Shown here one piece after another: positions 19,068-27,359 of a stretch of DNA of 57,462 nucleotides (the stretch's first letter is position 1; every line of letters begins with the position of its first letter). The DNA is from Deltaproteobacteria bacterium (GTDB lineage: Bacteria > Desulfobacterota > Binatia > DP-6): the NCBI GenBank assembly GCA_005888095.1, contig VBKF01000177.1, positions 1-57,462 of the forward strand, in the 5' to 3' direction. A program made the position numbers and the translations under genes. The notes below the pieces were generated by a model. It did no database searches. It was not told the origin of the DNA and saw only the letters and a list, made by a program, of their open reading frames with translations.

Positions 19068-19703
19068 CTACAAGAAGCTCGCGAGCTGGGCCAGCCGCTC
19101 CACCCACTCGTTCGGGATGAGCGTCAGCTCGCCGCCGAATTGCTTGCAGTAGAGCAGGATCTTGGCGGTCTCCTCGAGCATCATCGCCCGCGTCGCGGCG
19201 TCGCGCATCGTCTTGCCGACGGTCATGAGACCGTGACACTGGAGGATGGCGCCGCGGCTCGCCTTGAGCGCCTCGCCGACCGCCTCGGCCAGCTCGGTCG
19301 AGCCCGGCATGAACCAGGGCACGGTCTTCGTGTCCGCCAGGAAGATCGCGTCGGTGTTGATCGGCGGGAAACCCTGGTTGGTGATGCCGAAGGCGGTCGC
19401 GACGGGCGCGTGGGTGTGGACGGCCGCGGTCGACTCGGGCCGGGCGGCGTACGACGCCCAGTGCATCTGATATTCCACCGACGGCGTGTTCGTGCCCGCG
19501 ACGACGGTCCCGTCGGAGCGGATGCAGACCAGGTCGTCAGGCGTGAGCCCCCCCTTGTACAGCCGGCTCGGCGTGATCCAGACGCAGTCCGGGTCGGCGC
19601 CGCGCGCGCTGATGTTGCCCCCCGTCGGCGTGAGCAGCCCCATCGAGAAGAGCTCGTTGGTGATCTGGACGATCTCGTCCCTGGCCTCGGCATCGGTTCG
19701 CAT
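19068..19703 (-). CDS. Class II aldolase/adducin family protein
   Basis: This 211-residue Zn-dependent enzyme is of the fuculose-phosphate aldolase type. ATG 19703 starts MRTDAEARDEI. Features are the TPTGGNISARG phosphate-binding loop near residue 23, HTHAPVATAF (two Zn-binding His near residue 97) and QCHGLMTVG (third Zn His near residue 160). Such proteins cleave or decarboxylate hydroxy- or keto-acid substrates, and no specific substrate can be named. Its start is 14 nt from the amidohydrolase stop on the same strand, so the two are an operon. Confidence 0.9.
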   Translation of the reverse strand: MRTDAEARDEIVQITNELFSMGLLTPTGGNISARGADPDCVWITPSRLYKGGLTPDDLVCIRSDGTVVAGTNTPSVEYQMHWASYAARPESTAAVHTHAPVATAFGITNQGFPPINTDAIFLADTKTVPWFMPGSTELAEAVGEALKASRGAILQCHGLMTVGKTMRDAATRAMMLEETAKILLYCKQFGGELTLIPNEWVERLAQLASFL

Positions 19704-19717
19704 CGTCGCTCGCCTGC

Positions 19718-21403
19718 TCAGCCCCCGCCGCGGAGCACCCGGCCAGGGCGCCGACCGGCTTGCACGCCGCGCTCGACCACGGGCACGCCGTTGACGAAGA
19801 CCCACTCGACGCCGTCGGCGCCCTGGAGGAGGCGGCGCTGGCCGCGCGGCAGGTCGTACACCATCTCGGTCGGGCGCGTCGCCACGCGGGCGGGGTCGAA
19901 GAGGACGAGGTCGGCCGCGTAGCCCGGCGCGAGCCGCCCCCGGCCGCGGATGCCGTAGCGCTCGGCGGGGACGCTGGTGAGGAGCCGCACCGCCTCCGCG
20001 AGCCCGAGCGCCCCCAGGTCGCGCACCCAGTGGCCGAGGAGATAGGTCGTGAAGCCCTGGTCGCAGAGCGTGTCAACGTGGGCGCCCGCGTCCGAGAGCG
20101 CGAGGAGGCCGGCGGGATGGCGGAGGAGCGCGGCGACGGCCGTCTCGTCGTGGTTCATCAGGACGACGCCCCACTGCGCCCGCAGGTCGTCCTCCAGGAC
20201 GAGGTCGCAGAAGGCGTCGACCGCCGCCACGCCGCGCACCGCCGCGATCTCGGCGACGCTCCGGTCCTGCCAGGGCCGCGTCCCGACGCTCTGCGGCATC
20301 CGGCACACCAGCCGGTCCCAGCTCGGCGCGAGCCCCGCGACGAACGAACGGCGCGCCAGCTCGCCGCGGAAGCCCGGGTCGGTGAAGAGCCGCCGCCGCT
20401 CGTCGCGCGGCTTCGCCATGAGCGGCCGCCAGACGGGATTGTTCTCGAGGTAGAAGGCCGGCTCGGCGAAGTCGAAACGCACCTCGAGCGGCCGGCAGCC
20501 GACCTGGGGAACGACCGTGCGGCCGGCTGCCTGGAGCGCCGCCGCCTCGGCGAGCAGCTGCGCGGCGCTCCCGGGCGCGAACGGGTTGTCGAGGAGCGGG
20601 GCCCACGAGACGAGCTTCCCGCTCGCCTCCGCCAGGCGCGCAAAGAAGCGCTGCTCCTCGAGCTTGTCGCCGGGCGGCCCGATCGTCGACCGCGGCGCCA
20701 CCTCGATGACGCCGCGCTCGAGCGGGCGGAGCGCGGCGGCCAGCTCGAGCAGCTCCTCGGCGTCGGCGAGCCGGCTCGGCGCGGGCGTCCCGTCGCCGAA
20801 GAAGTGGGTCGGCGAGAGCGAGGTCGACCAGCCGATCGCCCCGGCCGCCAGCGCTTCGCGCACGAGCGCCGCCATCCGCGCGCGCTCCTCCGGCGTTGCG
20901 GCGCGCTCGACCGCGGCGCGGCCCATCACCCGCAAGCGCACTGCCGAGTGACCTACGAACGGCACGACGTTGACGCCCGGGCCGAGACGCTCGAGCGCGT
21001 CGAGGTACCCGGCGAAGTCCTCCCACGTCCAGCGGATCCCCGCGCGGAGCGTCTCCAGCGGCATGCCCTCGACGAAGAGGAGGAGCTGCATGAGCGTCTC
21101 GCGGTCCGCGGACCGGCAGGGCGCGATCGTGAACCCGCAGTTGCCGGTGACGACCGTCGTGACCCCGTGCCACGGCGACGGCGTCGCGAACGGGTCCCAG
21201 AAGAGCTGGCAGTCGTAGTGGGTGTGGAGGTCGATGAAGCCGGGGGCGAGGACGAGGTCCGTGCCGTCGACCTCCGTCGTCCCCCGCTCGGGCACGCGGC
21301 CGAGCGCGATGATGCGGTCACCCTCGACCGCGAGGTCGCCGCGCACCGCCTCCCGTCCGGTGCCGTCGCAGAGCGTGGCGCCGCGGATGACGAGATCGGC
21401 CAT
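19718..21403 (-). CDS. Amidohydrolase family protein (N-acyl-D-amino-acid deacylase/D-aminoacylase type)
   Basis: This 561-residue metal-dependent hydrolase starts at ATG 21403 (MADLVIRGATLCDGTG). It shows the D-aminoacylase layout: an N-terminal small beta domain, the HTHYD metal site (PGFIDLHTHYDCQ near residue 60), GNCGFTIAP near residue 90, a long TIM barrel, the ALSDAGAHVD metal Asp near residue 460 and the closing beta domain (GRLAPGYAADLVLFDP). It is first in the operon with the aldolase. This subgroup is common next to CoA-ligase-type catabolic genes; its true substrate is unknown and need not be a D-amino acid. Confidence 0.9.
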   Translation of the reverse strand: MADLVIRGATLCDGTGREAVRGDLAVEGDRIIALGRVPERGTTEVDGTDLVLAPGFIDLHTHYDCQLFWDPFATPSPWHGVTTVVTGNCGFTIAPCRSADRETLMQLLLFVEGMPLETLRAGIRWTWEDFAGYLDALERLGPGVNVVPFVGHSAVRLRVMGRAAVERAATPEERARMAALVREALAAGAIGWSTSLSPTHFFGDGTPAPSRLADAEELLELAAALRPLERGVIEVAPRSTIGPPGDKLEEQRFFARLAEASGKLVSWAPLLDNPFAPGSAAQLLAEAAALQAAGRTVVPQVGCRPLEVRFDFAEPAFYLENNPVWRPLMAKPRDERRRLFTDPGFRGELARRSFVAGLAPSWDRLVCRMPQSVGTRPWQDRSVAEIAAVRGVAAVDAFCDLVLEDDLRAQWGVVLMNHDETAVAALLRHPAGLLALSDAGAHVDTLCDQGFTTYLLGHWVRDLGALGLAEAVRLLTSVPAERYGIRGRGRLAPGYAADLVLFDPARVATRPTEMVYDLPRGQRRLLQGADGVEWVFVNGVPVVERGVQAGRRPGRVLRGGG

Positions 21404-21527
21404 CGAGCGGACTTCTAGCCGTTCCGCTCCTCCCCGCCAACACTCGACTGGCACACTCATCTGTACCGTCTTGCCGGGCGTCGCGGGCCGGTGTAACCGC
21501 TGGAGGAGTCCGCGAGGAGGCGCCCGC

Positions 21528-22814
21528 ATGAGGTTCAGCTGGTTTCATCTGATGCCTTACCGCTGGCTCCCGGCCGACTTCCGGGAGCGTTACCACGGCG
21601 TCTGGGTCGATGTGCCGAATCGCCTCTACGACCCCGAGCGCGGCCACGAGCTCTACAACGAGTACCTCGACATGCTCGAGTACGCGGGCCAGATGGGCTT
21701 CGACGGCCTCGGCGTCAACGAGCACCACCAGAACGCCTACGGCATGATGCCGTCGCCCAACCTGATGGCCGCGGCGCTCGCCCGGCGGTCGACCGAGGCG
21801 ATGCTGCTCGTGCTCGGCAACTCGATCGCCCTCTACAATCCTCCCGTTCGCGTCGCCGAGGAGTTCGCGATGCTCGACGTCATGTCGGGCGGCCGGCTGA
21901 TCGCCGGGTTTCCCGTCGGCACCTCGATGGACACGAACTACTGCTACGGTGTGAACCCCGCGACGCTGCGCGAGCGCTACCGCGAGGCGCACGACCTCAT
22001 CATCAAGGCGTGGGCGACGCGCGAGCCCTTCCCGTGGAACGGGAAGTACACGAAGCTGCGCTACGTGAACCTGTGGCCGCGGCCGATCCAGCAGCCGCAT
22101 CCGCCGATCTGGATCCCGGGCCTCGGCTCGATCGAGACGTGGGACTTCTGCGTCGAGCACGACTACAACTACAGCTACCTCTCCTTCAGCGGCTACAAGC
22201 GGGCGCAGCGCATGCTCGACGGCTACTGGGAGCGGCGCGCCGCCCTCGGTGCCGACCCCAATCCCCACAGCGCGGCTTTCTTCCAGCAGGTGTGCCTGAG
22301 CGATACGGACGGCACGTGCGAGCGCGAGTGGTGGCCGCACGTCGACTACTTCTTCAACAAGTGCCTCCACCTCTACCCCGGCATGACCGGCGCCCCGGGG
22401 TACATGAGCGAGGCCTCGATGCGGGCGGGCATCGTCGCGCAGATCGGCAACACGAGCCTGAACCTCGGGCGCGACAAGAGCTGGAAGGAGCTGTGCGACG
22501 AGCGCTACATCGTCGCCGGCTCGCCCCGGACGGTCCGCCAGCAGCTCGAGGAGCTCTGCCGCTCGCTGCGCGTCGGCCACCTCCTCCTCGGGCTCCACAT
22601 CGGCTCGGCACCCATCGAGCTGGTGAACCGCGCCACCTATCTGTGCGCCAACGAGGTGCTGCCGCACCTGCGGCCCATCTGGAACGAGTGGGAGGACCGC
22701 TGGTGGCCGAAGGCGCTCCCCGCGACGCGGCGCGCCGAGCCGGGAAGCCGCAACGCCGCGGCGAGGGAGCGCGTGGAGCGCCCGGCTGCCGGCGATGAGG
22801 CGGTGCGGCCGTGA
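21528..22814 (+). CDS. LLM-class flavin-dependent oxidoreductase (bacterial luciferase fold)
   Basis: This 428-residue TIM-barrel monooxygenase or F420-dependent enzyme starts at ATG 21528, 8 nt after a GAGGAGG site. It has the luciferase-like marks GFDGLGVNEHH near residue 62, the ALYNPPVRVAEEFAMLDVMSGGR block and WPRPIQQPHPPIWIPG near residue 190. It is divergent from the amidohydrolase by 124 nt, and its stop overlaps the GTG of the alpha/beta hydrolase (GTGA), so the two are cotranslated. Together they suggest an oxidation then hydrolysis step, as in Baeyer-Villiger-type catabolism (inference). Confidence 0.9.
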   Translation: MRFSWFHLMPYRWLPADFRERYHGVWVDVPNRLYDPERGHELYNEYLDMLEYAGQMGFDGLGVNEHHQNAYGMMPSPNLMAAALARRSTEAMLLVLGNSIALYNPPVRVAEEFAMLDVMSGGRLIAGFPVGTSMDTNYCYGVNPATLRERYREAHDLIIKAWATREPFPWNGKYTKLRYVNLWPRPIQQPHPPIWIPGLGSIETWDFCVEHDYNYSYLSFSGYKRAQRMLDGYWERRAALGADPNPHSAAFFQQVCLSDTDGTCEREWWPHVDYFFNKCLHLYPGMTGAPGYMSEASMRAGIVAQIGNTSLNLGRDKSWKELCDERYIVAGSPRTVRQQLEELCRSLRVGHLLLGLHIGSAPIELVNRATYLCANEVLPHLRPIWNEWEDRWWPKALPATRRAEPGSRNAAARERVERPAAGDEAVRP

Positions 22815-23632
22815 GCGCCCCGTTGACGCGGCTGATCGAGCTCGGCCCGGCGCGACCGCAGGTCGAGGTCCTGGAGTCGGGTGACGGCCCTGCCCTCCTC
22901 TTCCTCCACGGCGCGGGCGGCATCCCGGCGTGGGAAGGCGCGCTCCCACGGCTCGCCCGGGCGTTCCGCGTCTACGCGCCGCTGCTGCCCGGATTCGGCC
23001 AATCGACGGGACTCGAGTACCTCGAGGACGAGCACGATCTCTTCCTCCACGGCTTCGACGTCATGGAGGCCCTCGGCCTCGAGCGGCCGTACGTCGTCGG
23101 CGAGTCGATGGGCGGGTGGCTCGCCGCCGAGATGGCCGCCCTCCGGCCGAAGGAGATCGGCCGCCTGGCGCTCGCCGCACCGGTCGGCCTCTGGCGCGAC
23201 GAGGCGCCGCTGCCCGACATGTTCGGCATGATGGTGCACGAGCTGGTGCCGTATCTCTTCCACGACCAGACGTGCCCGGCCGCGGCCCAGATGCTCGCCG
23301 TGACCCAGCTCTTCGGCGCCCGGGACGATCGCACCGACGAGCAGGTGGAGCTGCTGCTCTCGCTGGTGCGCGGCTTCCGGACGGCCGCCAAGTTCCTCTT
23401 CCCCGTCCCCGAGCACGGGCTCGAGCGGCGGCTCTGGCGCATCACGGCGCCGACGCTCGTCCTCTGGGGCGCGGAGGACCGCTTCGCGAAGCCGCTCTAC
23501 GGCAGGATCTTCGCGGAGAAGATCCGCGGCGCCCGCCTCGAGATCGTCCCGGAGGCGGGCCACCTGATCGGCCTCGAGCGGCCCGAGCCGTACGTCGAGG
23601 CGCTCGTGCGCTGGGGCCGGGACGGCCGGTAG
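22811..23632 (+). CDS. Alpha/beta hydrolase
   Basis: This 273-residue hydrolase starts at GTG 22811 inside the end of the LLM gene. The fold marks are LLFLHGAGG (oxyanion hole near residue 30), the nucleophile Ser99 in VGESMGG, the acid Asp in GAEDRF near residue 220 and the catalytic His in EAGHLIG near residue 245. It resembles meta-cleavage product hydrolases and lactonases, which would fit action on the product of the LLM enzyme. No signal peptide. Confidence 0.9.
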   Translation: MSAPLTRLIELGPARPQVEVLESGDGPALLFLHGAGGIPAWEGALPRLARAFRVYAPLLPGFGQSTGLEYLEDEHDLFLHGFDVMEALGLERPYVVGESMGGWLAAEMAALRPKEIGRLALAAPVGLWRDEAPLPDMFGMMVHELVPYLFHDQTCPAAAQMLAVTQLFGARDDRTDEQVELLLSLVRGFRTAAKFLFPVPEHGLERRLWRITAPTLVLWGAEDRFAKPLYGRIFAEKIRGARLEIVPEAGHLIGLERPEPYVEALVRWGRDGR

Positions 23633-23681
23633 CGCCGTCTCGGGTTGCCAGCCGGCCGGCGCATCCGTAGCCTTGCACGCC

Positions 23682-24533
23682 ATGGCGACCGCCCGCCAGC
23701 CGGTCAATGGCTTCTCGGTCGACGTCGAGGACTGGTACCAGGTCGCCGACTTCGACGCGGTCGTCGCCTTCGCAGACTGGGACCGTTACGAGTCACGGGT
23801 CGAGCGCAACACCGACCGGATCCTCGCCCTCCTCGACGAGGTGGGCGTCAAGGGCACCTTCTTCGTGCTCACCTGGAACGCCGAGCGCCACCCCGAGATC
23901 GTGCGGCGCATCGCCGCGGCCGGACACGAGGTCGCCAGCCACGGCTACGCGCACCGGCTGATCTACGAGCAGACGCCCGAGACCTTTCGCGCCGACGTCT
24001 CGCGCGCCAAGGCGACGCTCGAGGCCATCACCGGGACGGCGGTTCTCGGCTACCGGGCGCCGAGCTTCTCGGTGACCGGCCGCTCGGCCTGGGCGCTCGC
24101 GGTGCTGCTCGAGTGCGGCTACGCCTACGATTCGAGCGTCTTCCCGATCCGCGACGCCCTCTACGGCCTGCCCACGGCGGAGCGCTTCCCCCACGTCATC
24201 CATCGCCGGGACGGGCGGGCGCTCTGGGAGTTCCCCATCACCACGACACGGCTCGCGGGCCGCAACCTACCGCTCGGCGGCGGGGGTTGGCTGCGCGTGT
24301 TCCCGTATCGGTACATGCGGTGGGGCATGCGGCGCGTGAACCGCGAGGGGCAACCGGCGGTCGTCTTCGTCCACCCGTGGGAGGTCGACCCCGAGCAGCC
24401 GCGCATGCGGACCGCGGGCCGCCGCGGCTTCAGCACCCACTACGTCGGGCTCCGCGGCACCGAAGCGAAGCTCCACCGCGTGCTTCGCGACTTCCGCTTC
24501 GCGCCGATCCGCGAGGTGCTCGGCCTTGGCTGA
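23682..24533 (+). CDS. Polysaccharide deacetylase, PEP-CTERM/XrtA-locus-like
   Basis: This 283-residue carbohydrate esterase family 4 (NodB-fold) protein starts at ATG 23682. The opening SVDVEDWYQ carries the catalytic Asp pair. Metal-binding SHGYAHRLIY is near residue 90, and LGYRAPSFSVTG is near residue 123. The C-terminal part fits the DUF3473 region seen in exopolysaccharide-locus deacetylases (FVHPWEVDPEQPR). It would deacetylate N-acetyl sugars of an exopolysaccharide. No other exopolysaccharide or exosortase gene is in the window. It converges on the His-rich lipoprotein. Confidence 0.9.
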   Translation: MATARQPVNGFSVDVEDWYQVADFDAVVAFADWDRYESRVERNTDRILALLDEVGVKGTFFVLTWNAERHPEIVRRIAAAGHEVASHGYAHRLIYEQTPETFRADVSRAKATLEAITGTAVLGYRAPSFSVTGRSAWALAVLLECGYAYDSSVFPIRDALYGLPTAERFPHVIHRRDGRALWEFPITTTRLAGRNLPLGGGGWLRVFPYRYMRWGMRRVNREGQPAVVFVHPWEVDPEQPRMRTAGRRGFSTHYVGLRGTEAKLHRVLRDFRFAPIREVLGLG

Positions 24534-24549
24534 CGACGTCCGCGGGGGC

Positions 24550-24861
24550 TCAGTCGTCGTCGTCGTGGTGGTGGTGTTTGAACCAGCCCTTGTGCTTGCC
24601 GTGGTCGTGCCGCCCGTCCCGATGGAAGGTGTCGTAGAAGGGGTAGTAGTGGTGGTCGACCCGGTAGACGTGCTCGTGCTCCACGACATAGTGATGCTCG
24701 ACGTCGTAGTGCGGCCACGCTGCCCAGTGCCAGTGATACGCCGGCGGCTGGACGACGACCGCCGGAGCCGCGACCTCCACGTCTCCGGGAATCGTACCCT
24801 GCACGGCGCAGCCAGCCACCAGCCCCGCCGCCATCACCACCACCCACAACGCCTTCATCAT
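24550..24861 (-). CDS. Histidine-rich lipoprotein
   Basis: This protein of about 103 residues starts at ATG 24861 (MMKALWVVV), with a GAGGGGG site just before. The lipobox LVAGC gives lipidated Cys18. The mature part is rich in His, Tyr, Trp and Asp (for example HWHWAAWPHYD and a closing KHHHHDDDD run), a composition suited to binding divalent metals such as Zn, Ni or Cu at the cell envelope. It is a single-gene minus-strand unit. It has no recognised family, and the metal role is inferred from composition only. Confidence 0.72.
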   Translation of the reverse strand: MMKALWVVVMAAGLVAGCAVQGTIPGDVEVAAPAVVVQPPAYHWHWAAWPHYDVEHHYVVEHEHVYRVDHHYYPFYDTFHRDGRHDHGKHKGWFKHHHHDDDD

Positions 24862-25292
24862 CCACCCCCTCGAGCAGCCTCGCGCGTCTCTGTCAGGATT
24901 AGCGGCGCACGCTCCGAGCGTCAAGCAAAGCGGTGAGGCCGGGCTGCAGCAGCGCGGCTGTCGCCTTGCCGTCCTGCGCGGTCGCCGAAGCTTTTCGTGC
25001 GTGCGTGCGAGCGCCCGGATGAGATGCGCCGGAGCCTAACCACGCGCGCGCCCCCGCGCGCCGCACATTCGATGCCGCCGCGAGCCGTTGCCGAAGCCGC
25101 ACAGCGTCCGCGCACTGCCCGCCCGCCGCCAGCGAATTTCCGAGCACACCCACGGGTGCGACGACGCCCCTGTAATCCCCCCGCGCACATGTGTCCCGAG
25201 CGGCACACCGCGGCACACATCTTGGACAACCCTTCCTGCGCGCCGACGGCAAGCAGTTCAACCCACGTCGTGGTGCAGGAGGGGAAATCGAG
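24862..25292. other. Intergenic region, 431 bp, no gene supported
   Basis: This is the divergent region between the His-rich lipoprotein and the Cys-repeat protein. Open frames exist on both strands, but they are Arg/Pro-rich with no start site or homology. I see no RNA gene. It must hold the divergent promoters, but no convincing -35/-10 pair was found. Confidence 0.6.
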
Positions 25293-26366
25293 ATGGATCA
25301 CAAGCTAGTTGATCGACTGCGGCGCACGGCTGCGGTCGGGTTGGTCAGCATCCTCTGTGCGGGCAGCCCGGCGTGGGCGTCCGACCAGGGCCCGGACAAG
25401 TCGCACGGCGACGCCTGCCGTCAGGGGCAGGCCGCGTGCCGGGCCGACAAGGCCAAGGACTGCCACGGCAAGAGCTGCAAGAGCCACGGCAATCCGGGCG
25501 GCAGGACCGTTTGCAGCACCGACGCCGAGTGCGCCGCCGACGAAGGCTGTCGCCACGGCAGGTGCCACAAGGACATCTGCACCACCGACGCCGACTGCGC
25601 CGCCAGCGAGGGCTGCCGCCACGGCAAGTGCCACAAGGACGTCTGCACCACCGACGCCGACTGCGCCGCCGACGAAGGTTGCCGCAACGGTAAGTGCCAC
25701 AAGGAAGTCTGCAGCACCGACGCCGACTGCGATGCCGACGAGACGTGCCGCAACGGCAAGTGCCACAAGGGCGGGCCCGGCGACAACGGGAAGCCCACCG
25801 ACGATGGGGGCGAGCCGACGCCGGCCGAGATCTGCGGCGACTGCATCGACAACGACGGCAACGGCCTCACCGACCTCGAGGACCCAGCCTGCTGCAACGA
25901 GTCGCAGACCTTCAGCCTGACCCTCTCGCGCGGCGTGATCGTGCCGCGCGGCGATACCAGCAAGCTCCGCCTGCGCTCGATCCTCAGCGGAGCCGGGATG
26001 ACGAGCATCACACCGACGGCCCAGGACGTCCTCCTCCAGCTCCGCCCAGCGGACGGGAAGGACATCTTCTGTGCCCGGATCCCCGCAGCCGCCTTCGTGC
26101 AGCACCACAACTCGTTCAAGTTCCTCGCCCGGCGCACCCCGACGGCCACCGCCAAGGGGCTCGATGGCGTGATGGTGAACGTCCGGCACGACGGCACCGT
26201 GCGCTTCCGCACCCGCGCGAAGAATGCTCAGATCACAGGTCCCGAGCAGGGCTCCATGCAGCTCACCGTGGGCTTCGTGAACTCCGCCAACCCCGCCGCC
26301 AACCGCTGCTCCTCGACGATGAGCTCCTTCCAGACTGTCCGCCAGGTGACGCTGATCGCGCACTGA
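25293..26366 (+). CDS. Secreted protein with four 22-residue Cys repeats and a beta-domain
   Basis: This 357-residue exported protein starts at ATG 25293 after an AGGAGGGG site. The signal peptide ends near PAWA. About residues 73-160 are four tandem repeats of the form (V/I)C(S/T)TDAxCxAxExCRxGxCHK, like the Cys-rich repeats seen in myxobacterial and deltaproteobacterial surface proteins. A CGDCIDNDGNGLTDLEDPACC motif follows, which is calcium-loop-like. The last 150 residues look beta-rich (LTLSRGVIVPRGDTSKLRLRS). Likely cell-surface or secreted. Strong terminator after the stop. Function unknown. Confidence 0.85.
   Translation: MDHKLVDRLRRTAAVGLVSILCAGSPAWASDQGPDKSHGDACRQGQAACRADKAKDCHGKSCKSHGNPGGRTVCSTDAECAADEGCRHGRCHKDICTTDADCAASEGCRHGKCHKDVCTTDADCAADEGCRNGKCHKEVCSTDADCDADETCRNGKCHKGGPGDNGKPTDDGGEPTPAEICGDCIDNDGNGLTDLEDPACCNESQTFSLTLSRGVIVPRGDTSKLRLRSILSGAGMTSITPTAQDVLLQLRPADGKDIFCARIPAAAFVQHHNSFKFLARRTPTATAKGLDGVMVNVRHDGTVRFRTRAKNAQITGPEQGSMQLTVGFVNSANPAANRCSSTMSSFQTVRQVTLIAH
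25509..25772 (+). repeat. Four tandem 66-bp repeats
   Basis: Four in-frame units of 66 bp each encode 22 residues with six of their positions Cys or His. The units differ mainly at third codon positions and at a few residues (AECAADEG, ADCAASEG, ADCAADEG, ADCDADET). The copies are still alike enough at DNA level to recombine and change copy number. Confidence 0.9.
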
Positions 26367-26391
26367 CGGCTTTCCCACCCCATCCGCATGG

Positions 26392-26421
26392 GCGGCCACC
26401 GGGGTAACCCGGTGGCCGCCT
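26392..26421 (+). terminator. Strong intrinsic terminator hairpin
   Basis: A perfect 13-bp stem (GGCGGCCACCGGG with its complement) closes on a GTAA tetraloop and is followed by a pyrimidine-rich tract. It lies 25 nt past the stop of the Cys-repeat gene. It could also act on transcripts from the tRNA side, though the tail there is poor in T. Confidence 0.8.
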
Positions 26422-26451
26422 CCCTTCTCTCCGCCAGCCCAACCTCTCGAG

Positions 26452-26526
26452 TGCCCCCGGCGCGAATCGAACGCGCGACCCCCTGCTTAGGAGGCAGGTG
26501 CTCTATCCACTGAGCTACGAGGGCGG
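26452..26526 (-). tRNA. tRNA-Arg (anticodon CCU)
   Basis: A full cloverleaf reads on the minus strand. The acceptor stem is GCCCTCG paired with CGGGGGC, with a G-U pair. The D arm is GTAGCTCAGTGGATAGAGC. The anticodon stem CCTGC/GCAGG encloses loop CTCCTAA (anticodon CCU, reading AGG). The T arm has TTCGATT. CCA is not encoded. It is 75 nt long. Confidence 0.95.
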
Positions 26527-26794
26527 GGAGCGGCGAGGCCACTTAATCCGGTTTCAGGTGGCGTGAAAAGCGCCGAGCGATCCCCAGCTTCCGCACGACC
26601 TGCGCACCGGCCGGCTTCGCCGCGATCGACGTGCGCACCGGCCCCGGGTCGGGCATGCCGCGTTGCGTCAGAAAGAAAATACATCCCTTCACCCCTTTAG
26701 GGGATTCACCTGCTCACGGATCGTGCTACAAGCCCCTCCACTCGAACACGAGTTTCAGGCCAAGCGACGATCGGCGCGCCTGGGGAGGGTGGGC

Positions 26795-27352
26795 ATGTTT
26801 GAGTCAGCGGAGCCGCGCATTCGACGACTCGTCGCGGATTACCTCGGCGTGAGCGCCGACGAGCTGACCCCCGAGGTTTCGCTCACCGACGACCTCGCCG
26901 CCGACTCCCTCGATCTCGTGGAGCTCGCCCTCGCGCTCGAGGGCGAGTTCGGCATCGAGGTGCCCGAGCGTGCGATCGACGAAGTGCGCACCTACGGCGA
27001 CCTCGTCGAGACGGCCGTCGCCCTCACGCGCGGTCAGCGCGCGCGCGAGACCTCCGGCGCCGGCGCGCCGCCGCTGGTGTGGTCGCGCGTCGTCCCGGCG
27101 GGGACGGCGGCCACCTCCGGCCTGCAGCGCGCCGATGAGCTCACGCCGTACAGCGCGGAGGAAATCGCCGACGACGCGCTTCGGGCCGGGCGCGGCGCAC
27201 GGCTCGAAGTGACGGTGCATGCGGCGACCAGCGACGCAGGCGTCGCATGGGTACAAGACCAGTTCGCCTGGCTCGGCAAGCGCGGCGTCGACGTGAGTGT
27301 GCATCGGGATCACCCGGACGCCGGGGCCCAGCGTCCCCACGCGGTGGCCTGA
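26795..27352 (+). CDS. Acyl carrier protein with a C-terminal extension of unknown fold
   Basis: This protein has 185 residues from ATG 26795. Residues 1-80 are a typical acyl carrier protein: four-helix pattern, the phosphopantetheine site Ser38 in LAADSLDLVEL, and EVPERAIDEVRTYGDLV. It then continues for about 100 residues (ALTRGQRARE to the end), ACP being normally 75-85 residues. The tail ends in an alpha/beta-like stretch (ARLEVTVHAATS, VAWVQDQFAWLGKRGVDVSVH). No fatty-acid or polyketide gene is adjacent. A longer frame from 26663 has no homology and its start lies near the tRNA. Confidence 0.8.
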   Translation: MFESAEPRIRRLVADYLGVSADELTPEVSLTDDLAADSLDLVELALALEGEFGIEVPERAIDEVRTYGDLVETAVALTRGQRARETSGAGAPPLVWSRVVPAGTAATSGLQRADELTPYSAEEIADDALRAGRGARLEVTVHAATSDAGVAWVQDQFAWLGKRGVDVSVHRDHPDAGAQRPHAVA

Positions 27353-27359
27353 GCCTGTA

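Noticed and set aside
24997-25308. Gene in the 431-bp intergenic region
   Set aside because: The frames on both strands are Arg/Pro/Ala-rich, lack ribosome sites and match nothing; the real start of the downstream gene is at 25293.
25509-25772. CRISPR array
   Set aside because: Units abut without spacers and are in frame in a secreted Cys-repeat protein.
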